NCBI GenBank assembly: GCA_964629965.1
Contig: CAZVRZ010000150.1
Location: forward strand, 1-12,558
Length of the DNA: 12,558 nt
From: CAZVRZ01 sp964629965
GTDB lineage: Bacteria > Chloroflexota > Anaerolineae > Anaerolineales > UBA4823
Direction: 5' to 3'
Each line of letters opens with the position of its first letter. Within the stretch, counting starts at the first letter, position 1. A program made the position numbers and the translations under genes. Shown here piece after piece: positions 4,931 to 10,164 of the stretch. Under the pieces are notes generated by a model. It was given only the letters and a program-made list of their open reading frames with translations, searched no databases and was not told where the DNA came from.

Positions 4931-6682
4931 CTACTTGAAGACCACGTCGGCCGGCATGCCCGCTTTCAGGCTGTCGCCGGGATCCTCCACCTGCAGCCGG
5001 ATGGCAAAGACGGTGGTCTTGCGCCCGTCCGCCGTTTGCACGTTGCGCGGGGTGAACTCGGCCTGCCCGGCGATCGACGTGACCACCGCCCGAAAGGTCA
5101 CCCCCGGGAAAGAGTCCACGCTGACCTCGGCGGCCTGCCCCAAGGAGACCTGTCCGTAGCGGTCTTCGGAGATATAGACGGTGATGGTCTTATCGGCCGT
5201 GCGCCCCAGCACCAGCAGCGCCGCGCCCGGGGCGGCGAACTCGCCCGGCTCGATCAGGCGCGTCAGCACCACGCCGTCCGTCGGGGCCAGGATGGTCAGC
5301 TTGCCGATCTGCACGTCCAGCATCTCCAGGGCAGCCTGCGCCATGTACACCTGCGCCAGGGCGGCATCCGCCTGGGCCTCGGCGGCCTGCTGGCGCGCCT
5401 GGGCAGCGGTCAAATTGGCCTGCGCCAGCGACACCTGCGCCCGGGCCATGTCCAACTGCGCCTGGGCGGCGCGCACCTGCTCATCACGTGCCCCGCCCTG
5501 CACCTGCCCCAGGTTGGCGCCGGCCAGGGCGCTGGTCGCCGCGGCCGCTTCCGCCTGGCTGAGGGCCGCCTCCAGCGGAGTGCTGGCAGTGCGCCCCAGG
5601 CGGTTCAAATCGCTCAGCGCCGCCTCGGCCTCTGTCCAGGCCGTGCTCAAGCGCCGGCCCTGGTCGCTGTCGTTCAAGGCCCGGTGGGCCGCCTGGCTGT
5701 CATCCACCAGGGCCTGGGCATCGTCCACCGTGTTCTCGGCCGCCTCCAGGGCCTCATCGAGCATGTTCTGCTCGCCCTGCAGCGCCTGCCGGCGGGCTTC
5801 GGCCTGCGACTGGTTCAACTGCGCCAGCTCCCAGGCCTGGCGGGCCAGCTCGATCTGCTGGTAAAAGGGAACCTCGGCTTGCAGCTCATCATAAGCCTGC
5901 CTGACCGCCTGCAGGGCAATCTGCGCTTCGCTCAGCGCCGTGGCAGCCGCCTCCCGCCCACTGGGCGGGGTGCGCTCGTCCTTGTCCAACCCGGCCTGGC
6001 GCGCCTGCGCCTGGGTCAGGTTGCTCTGGGCAGTCGTCAGGGCCGCCAGCATCTCTTCCTGCTGCTCGTCCGAGATGACCACCGTCATTTCATAATAAGC
6101 CTGGCGGGCCAAATCCAGGCGCAGGCGGGCGGCGGACACATCTTCGGGGCGCGCCCCGGCGGTCAGGGCCGCCAGGCTGGCCTCGGCGGCCTGCTGGTTG
6201 GACTGCGCCTGGGCAAGCTGCGCCTGGGCAGCGGCCAACTGCTCGGCGCTGGCCCCCGCCTGCAGCAGGTCCAGGTTGGCCTGCAATGCCTGCACGCTAA
6301 AGCCGGCCGCCTCGAGGTTGGCTTGGGCCGCCTCGCTGGCCGCCTGGGCTGCCTCCACGTTGAAGCGCGCCGCTTCGCCGTTGGCCTGGGCCGCTTCCAA
6401 AGAAGCCGCCGCCTGCAGGCGCTGCGCTTGCAGCAGCGCCGTGTCGAGCTGCACCAGCGGGTCGCCGGCCTGCACTTGCTGGCCTTCGGCGGCCTGCACA
6501 GACAGCGCCTTGCCGCCCAGCTCGGGGCTGACCTGCACCTGGGTGATTTCCAGCGTGCCGGAAGCCGCTAGGGCGCCATTGCCGTTCTGCGCCGGGCGCA
6601 GGAAGTAATACCAGGTACCCACGGCTGCCAGCACGATCAGCAGTACCAGGGCGGGGATGATGCGACGGGGATTGGGATGCAT
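4931..6682 (-). CDS. HlyD/YbhG-family periplasmic adaptor (membrane fusion protein) with very long coiled coil
   Basis: The 583-residue protein has one N-terminal membrane anchor (residues about 9-28), a first lipoyl half near 41-80 (GTLEITQVQVSPELGGKALS), a long Ala/Gln-rich helical region from about 84 to 453, then the second lipoyl half (TILAPTDGVVLTRLIEPGE, about 463-481) and a beta-barrel ending in KAGMPADVVFK. YbhG is about 330 residues, so the extra length is nearly all coiled coil. A motif of the type GAxxEQ/EDVxxA recurs near 142, 175 and 397, which suggests internal duplication of the hairpin. Breaks at Pro239-Pro240 and around 271 and 369 may divide it into several helices. The adaptor would link the ABC-2 permease to the outside of the cell envelope. 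ATG 6682 has GGAGG five bases before it. A 3' fragment of this gene is duplicated at 1521-1640. Confidence 0.92.
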   Translation of the reverse strand: MHPNPRRIIPALVLLIVLAAVGTWYYFLRPAQNGNGALAASGTLEITQVQVSPELGGKALSVQAAEGQQVQAGDPLVQLDTALLQAQRLQAAASLEAAQANGEAARFNVEAAQAASEAAQANLEAAGFSVQALQANLDLLQAGASAEQLAAAQAQLAQAQSNQQAAEASLAALTAGARPEDVSAARLRLDLARQAYYEMTVVISDEQQEEMLAALTTAQSNLTQAQARQAGLDKDERTPPSGREAAATALSEAQIALQAVRQAYDELQAEVPFYQQIELARQAWELAQLNQSQAEARRQALQGEQNMLDEALEAAENTVDDAQALVDDSQAAHRALNDSDQGRRLSTAWTEAEAALSDLNRLGRTASTPLEAALSQAEAAAATSALAGANLGQVQGGARDEQVRAAQAQLDMARAQVSLAQANLTAAQARQQAAEAQADAALAQVYMAQAALEMLDVQIGKLTILAPTDGVVLTRLIEPGEFAAPGAALLVLGRTADKTITVYISEDRYGQVSLGQAAEVSVDSFPGVTFRAVVTSIAGQAEFTPRNVQTADGRKTTVFAIRLQVEDPGDSLKAGMPADVVFK

Positions 6683-6715
6683 AAGAACCTCCAGTGAAAC
6701 CGGTGTGACCTGCGA

Positions 6716-7843
6716 TCAATCCAGGCGTTTGCGGAAGCGCAGCGCGGCGGCGCCCATGATGAGCACGCCGAACAGCAGCAGCGCCAGCACATCGCCTTGA
6801 ATGCTTTCGATGCCCACGCCCTTGATCAGCAGGACGCGGATGATGCGCAAAAAATAGCGCAGCGGGATGCCGTACGAGATCCAGCGCAAGAGCAGCGGCA
6901 TGTTCTGCAGCGGAAACAAGAAGCCGGATAGGAAGATGCTGGGCAGCAGCGTCATGAACACGGTCAGCATGGCTTCCTGCTGCGTGTTGGCGATGGTGGA
7001 AGCGAACAGGCCGATACCCAGCCCGGTCAGCAAGAACAGGGCGCACACCAGCGAGATCAGCAGCAGCGAGCCGCGCACCGGCATGCCGAACCACCAGTGG
7101 CCGATGGCGATCACCTCAAAGGCGTCGAACAGACTGAGAAACACGTAGGGCAGCAGCTTGCCGATCACCAGCTCCAGCGGGCGGATGGGCGTCACGATGA
7201 GCTGCTCGATCGTGCCACGCTCGCGCTCGCGCACCACCGAGGTGGCGGTCAGGATGGCAGCGATGGAATACAGGATCATGCCGATCACGCCGGGGATCAT
7301 GAAGTAGGCTGAGATCATGTCGGGGTTGTACCACACCGTGGTGCGCACCTCCACCGGCATTTGCAGCCGCAGGCCCGAGCCGCTGCGGGCCAGCTTCTCG
7401 GCCATCAGCCGGGTGGAATGGGTCTGGGCGATCAACTGGGCCGCCGCCAGGGCGGTGGTCGCCACCGAGGGGTCCGAGCCGTCCAGGATGAAGGCCACCT
7501 GGGCCTGGCCTTCCTGCAAGCGCAGAGCATAATCGGGCGGAATGATCAACCCCACCCCGGCCTCGCCCATATCGATCAGCGCCCCCAGCTCCTCTTGCGA
7601 AGCAGCCGCGTAGCGCTGCTCGAAATAACCGGTGGCCTCGAAAGCCTGCAGCAAAGCCCGCCCCTCGGCGCTGTGACTCTGGTCGTAGACGGCCATGGGC
7701 ACATCTTTCAGATCCGCGTTGAAGGCGTAACCCAACAGGAACATCTCCATCAGCGGCAGCATCAGGATCAGCGCCAGCATGCGCCGGTCGCGGAACAACT
7801 GGATAAACTCCTTACGGATGATGGACGCCAGGCGGTTCTTCAT
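6716..7843 (-). CDS. ABC-2 type transporter permease (YbhS/YbhR-like)
   Basis: This 375-residue membrane protein forms the channel of the exporter. One helix near residues 22-41 is followed by an outside domain of about 130 residues (42-175) with VPMAVYDQSHS and the GVGLIIPPDYALRLQ segment. A cluster of five helices follows near 176-200, 228-250, 260-282, 291-312 and 350-370. The loop RERERGTIEQLIVTPIRP (205-222) is the hallmark of ABC-2 permeases of this family. Length and topology agree with YbhR, YbhS and YhhJ. Its ATG overlaps the TetR stop codon as ATGA, so translation is coupled to the regulator. E. coli systems have two permeases; only one is found here, so it may act as a homodimer, or a partner may be encoded elsewhere. 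The substrate is unknown; relatives export drugs or cations. Confidence 0.93.
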   Translation of the reverse strand: MKNRLASIIRKEFIQLFRDRRMLALILMLPLMEMFLLGYAFNADLKDVPMAVYDQSHSAEGRALLQAFEATGYFEQRYAAASQEELGALIDMGEAGVGLIIPPDYALRLQEGQAQVAFILDGSDPSVATTALAAAQLIAQTHSTRLMAEKLARSGSGLRLQMPVEVRTTVWYNPDMISAYFMIPGVIGMILYSIAAILTATSVVRERERGTIEQLIVTPIRPLELVIGKLLPYVFLSLFDAFEVIAIGHWWFGMPVRGSLLLISLVCALFLLTGLGIGLFASTIANTQQEAMLTVFMTLLPSIFLSGFLFPLQNMPLLLRWISYGIPLRYFLRIIRVLLIKGVGIESIQGDVLALLLFGVLIMGAAALRFRKRLD

Positions 7844-8466
7844 ACCTGCTCCGATTTCATAATGCCATGCAAGAAGATCTCGATATACTGCTCCAGCGCG
7901 CCCGGCCCGGCCGCCGGCGCGATCAGCGGGTTCAGCGCCAGGTCGCCCGCCTGGCTGAGCGCGGTTTGGGCCAGGTAAAACGAAAAGAAGATGCCCAGGA
8001 AAGACAGCAAAATGGCCTGCGGCGGCAGGGCGCGCAGGCGATCCTGGGACTTGCCGAAGCGCGTGATCAACGGCAGCACCTGCGGAATGATCACGCGCGC
8101 CAGGTGCGGCGCGTGGCGGCCCTTGAACTCGCTCAGCTCAATGAAGACCAGCTTGAGGAAGTCGGGCCGCTTGCCCAGCTCGCTAACGATGGTGTGGGCC
8201 GCGTTGCGCACAAACTCTTCCGGTGTATCGCCCGGCGCGTTGGTCAGGATCTCCACCGTCTGGCGGTACGGGTGCCAATCCAGCAGCACCTGGTCGAAGA
8301 TGGCCTCTTTGCTGACGAAATGGTTGTAAATGCCGCCCAGCGCAATGCCCGCCTCGGTAGCGATCTGGCGCATCGAAGTGGCATGGAAGCCCTGCTCGAC
8401 GAACAAACGGTGCGCCGCCTCCAGGATGGCCTGTTGGGTACGTTCGCCTCTTTCGGTATCAGCCAT
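7840..8466 (-). CDS. TetR-family transcriptional regulator of the exporter operon
   Basis: The 208-residue protein has a TetR N-terminal domain: helices AILEAAHRLFVEQGFHATS, then the helix-turn-helix IATEAGIALGGIYNHFVSKEAIF at about 35-57. The rest is an all-helical ligand-binding domain without close recognisable family features. It is the first gene of the operon and overlaps the permease start by four bases. In E. coli the TetR protein CecR (YbiH) likewise heads the ybhGFSR operon. The palindrome GAACG-AG-CGTTC at 8493-8504, at the predicted transcription start, is the probable operator. It most likely represses its own operon until an exported compound binds, which is inference from family behaviour. 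AAAGGACAGG precedes the ATG. Confidence 0.93.
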   Translation of the reverse strand: MADTERGERTQQAILEAAHRLFVEQGFHATSMRQIATEAGIALGGIYNHFVSKEAIFDQVLLDWHPYRQTVEILTNAPGDTPEEFVRNAAHTIVSELGKRPDFLKLVFIELSEFKGRHAPHLARVIIPQVLPLITRFGKSQDRLRALPPQAILLSFLGIFFSFYLAQTALSQAGDLALNPLIAPAAGPGALEQYIEIFLHGIMKSEQV

Positions 8467-8492
8467 AAGAACCTGTCCTTTCGATCCAATAT

Positions 8493-8504
8493 GAACGAGC
8501 GTTC
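8493..8504. promoter_or_regulatory. Candidate TetR operator
   Basis: GAACG (8493-8497) and CGTTC (8500-8504) are perfect inverted arms around AG. The core AACG-NN-CGTT is typical of TetR sites. The palindrome lies at about +1 of the predicted minus-strand transcript, so a bound repressor would block initiation. Confidence 0.6.
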
Positions 8505-8510
8505 GTACAC

Positions 8511-8539
8511 ATTATAGAGCAAAATAAAGACAGAGTCAA
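8511..8539 (-). promoter_or_regulatory. Promoter of the exporter operon
   Basis: On the minus strand TTGACT (complement of 8534-8539) and TATAAT (complement of 8511-8516) are spaced by 17 bases. The transcript would start near 8504 and lead directly into the TetR gene, whose ATG is at 8466. Confidence 0.75.
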
Positions 8540-8557
8540 GAGGGTCTGCGCCCCTGG

Positions 8558-8587
8558 ACAGGACTTTCTTAAAGTCAAAAGTCCTGT
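8558..8587. repeat. Hairpin with 10-bp arms in the intergenic region
   Basis: ACAGGACTTT (8558-8567) is the exact reverse complement of AAAGTCCTGT (8578-8587), with a 10-base loop. GCGCCC occurs in direct orientation on both sides (8549-8554 and 8588-8593). There is no T-run after the stem on either strand, so a terminator role is weak; it may be a dispersed repeat. Confidence 0.6.
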
Positions 8588-8602
8588 GCGCCCACCCCCC
8601 GG

Positions 8603-8623
8603 CCCCCGCCCAGCAGGCGGGGG
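8603..8623. repeat. Short very GC-rich hairpin
   Basis: CCCCCGCC (8603-8610) pairs perfectly with GGCGGGGG (8616-8623) around the loop CAGCA. Together with the previous hairpin it insulates the divergent exporter operon from the lipoprotein gene. Function is unknown. Confidence 0.55.
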
Positions 8624-8642
8624 AGAAAAGCGTGCGCGCCTG

Positions 8643-8663
8643 GAAGCAATTGGTCATTGCGAG
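8643..8663 (+). repeat. REP-like repeat, two abutting ends
   Basis: GAAGCAAT (8643-8650) is followed two bases later by GTCATTGCGAG (8653-8663). These are the right and left ends of the same repeat family as at 1644-1710 and 3008-3050. The right half of the second unit appears degenerate (GCGAAACCATGC at 8673-8684). Confidence 0.55.
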
Positions 8664-8667
8664 TGAG

Positions 8668-8690
8668 TTGTAGCGAAACCATGCTACAAT
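8668..8690 (+). promoter_or_regulatory. Possible -10 box and inverted repeat upstream of the lipoprotein gene
   Basis: TACAAT at 8685-8690 is a fair -10 hexamer 30 bases before the ATG at 8720; no clear -35 box accompanies it. TTGTAGC (8668-8674) and GCTACAA (8683-8689) form a perfect 7-bp inverted repeat with an 8-base spacer overlapping that hexamer, so it may be an operator. Confidence 0.4.
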
Positions 8691-8719
8691 GATTACAGAC
8701 AGCCTTGTAGAGGTGAAAC

Positions 8720-10159
8720 ATGGCTCAGCGCAGAAGAATACCCTGGTGCGTGGCACTGTTCGTCTGGTTGACCCTGGCTTGCGGCCAGCTTCAATTGCCT
8801 GCCGCCTCGCCGGTTCCATCGAGCACTGCTGTGCGGTTGCCAGCTTCTACGCCGCCCTCGCTTACCGCGACTCCGCCCACAGTACCTGCCACGCCAACCT
8901 TCACCCCCCTTCTGACATCAACATCAACGCCCACCCAAGCTCTGCTCTTGCAAGCCTCGCGCACGCCGGCGCCTACGCTTAAGCCCATTCCCACGCGCAC
9001 CCGCGCCCCCACCCGCACCACTTTCCCTTCCCCCACATACCCTCCCGTAGAGCCCGGCCCATTCCAGCACGTGGCCGCCCTGGCCGAGTCATTCAGGCAT
9101 GATTATGAAGAGGCCCTGGTACGCCCGCTGGCCGACGGCTCGGTATGGGTCATCCTGAGCCAATCCGTCGTGCGTTGGGATGGCCAGGCCTGGCTGCCGG
9201 TGGCTTCGCTAGAAGAAGACACGCTGGCCGACGTGGATGAGAGCGGGCGGCTGTGGCTTTTCCGCCAGGATGCGGACGAGATTGCCGCCTGGCAGGATGG
9301 GCAGTGGACGTCTTACGGCGCCGAGAGCGGCTGGACCAGCGCCCACGTTTCAACCGCCGCCGGGTGGGCGCCCAGGCCCTGGCGGGTGTCCACGGCAAAG
9401 GATGGAACCGTCTGGCTGCCCACCAGGCTGGATGTGCGTCATTTTGACGGGCGGCGCTGGACGATCTACACCCTGGAGCAGATGGGCTTCCCTCTGCCGG
9501 AATGGGAAAATAACGACCTGGTTCATCAGATCGCCCTGGTGGAGGGCGGCGCGCAGGTCTGGGTGGGTGGCTGTGAATATTCCGGCCCTGGCCCGGCCGG
9601 TAACCCGGGTGTGCGCTGGTTCGATGGCGCCGCCTGGCATGGGGCCGATGCGCCCCTCAATCCGGCCTGCGCCTCCGTGGTCGATCTGGACGGGGCCGGA
9701 AACGTCTGGATTGGCGCAAAGAACGCCGTCTGGCGTTACCAGCCTGCCGGCCAAACATGGACGCCGTATCGCCTGCCGGATGCCTTGCTGGAGGGCTTCA
9801 ACTTTACCTACACGCGCGATCTCATCGTTGATCAGTCCGGCGACATTTGGGTCATCCTGCAGTACTGCGGCGGCGCCAGCTGCGATACCCTCTCTAGGCT
9901 TTTTTACATTCATGCCGGGGAGTGGGCGCAGATCTCCGAAATGAGGGAATGGGGAGTTACGCCATTCAATCGATTGGCACTGGATGGCGCCGGCCAGGGC
10001 TGGTGGTTCAGGGACGGCACAATTTACCGGCTGATGGGGGGCGAGGCGGCGCCTGCGGGTGCCCTGGTGATCCGGGGAATGGGCCTCAGCCCCGCCGGAA
10101 GCCTGTGGGTGCTGGCCGAACATGGAGACGAGGCCGCCCTGTGGGTGCTCGAACATTAA
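8720..10159 (+). CDS. Secreted lipoprotein with Thr/Pro-rich linker and predicted beta-propeller
   Basis: The 479-residue protein opens with RRR, a hydrophobic stretch and LTLAC, so Cys21 is the likely lipidation site, although Thr at -3 and Leu at -2 are not the classic lipobox. Residues about 30-112 are a Pro/Thr/Ser-rich spacer of the kind common in Anaerolineae surface proteins. The rest consists of repeats of about 45-50 residues of the form DGxVW...RWDGQxW. Their core tryptophans are near 143, 179, 232, 281, 330, 377, 428 and 463, for example DGSVWVILSQSVVRWDGQAW and GAGNVWIGAKNAVWRYQP. This resembles the two-component-regulator propeller (Reg_prop) and fits seven or eight blades. No enzymatic motif is seen; binding or sensing at the cell surface is inferred. 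GAGGTG stands a few bases before ATG 8720. It converges on the CHAT gene with only five bases between stop codons. Confidence 0.85.
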   Translation: MAQRRRIPWCVALFVWLTLACGQLQLPAASPVPSSTAVRLPASTPPSLTATPPTVPATPTFTPLLTSTSTPTQALLLQASRTPAPTLKPIPTRTRAPTRTTFPSPTYPPVEPGPFQHVAALAESFRHDYEEALVRPLADGSVWVILSQSVVRWDGQAWLPVASLEEDTLADVDESGRLWLFRQDADEIAAWQDGQWTSYGAESGWTSAHVSTAAGWAPRPWRVSTAKDGTVWLPTRLDVRHFDGRRWTIYTLEQMGFPLPEWENNDLVHQIALVEGGAQVWVGGCEYSGPGPAGNPGVRWFDGAAWHGADAPLNPACASVVDLDGAGNVWIGAKNAVWRYQPAGQTWTPYRLPDALLEGFNFTYTRDLIVDQSGDIWVILQYCGGASCDTLSRLFYIHAGEWAQISEMREWGVTPFNRLALDGAGQGWWFRDGTIYRLMGGEAAPAGALVIRGMGLSPAGSLWVLAEHGDEAALWVLEH

Positions 10160-10164
10160 CCGCC

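Noticed and set aside
4877..6571. A 564-codon open frame on the plus strand
   Set aside because: It is antisense to the whole HlyD gene and exists because the Ala/Gln-rich GC-biased codons leave the complement free of stops. Its translation is Arg/Gly/Leu-rich without any domain.
1644..8663. A CRISPR array from the recurring GAAGCAA/GTCATTGCGA sequences
   Set aside because: Copies are kilobases apart, imperfect, in both orientations and without regular spacers or cas genes.
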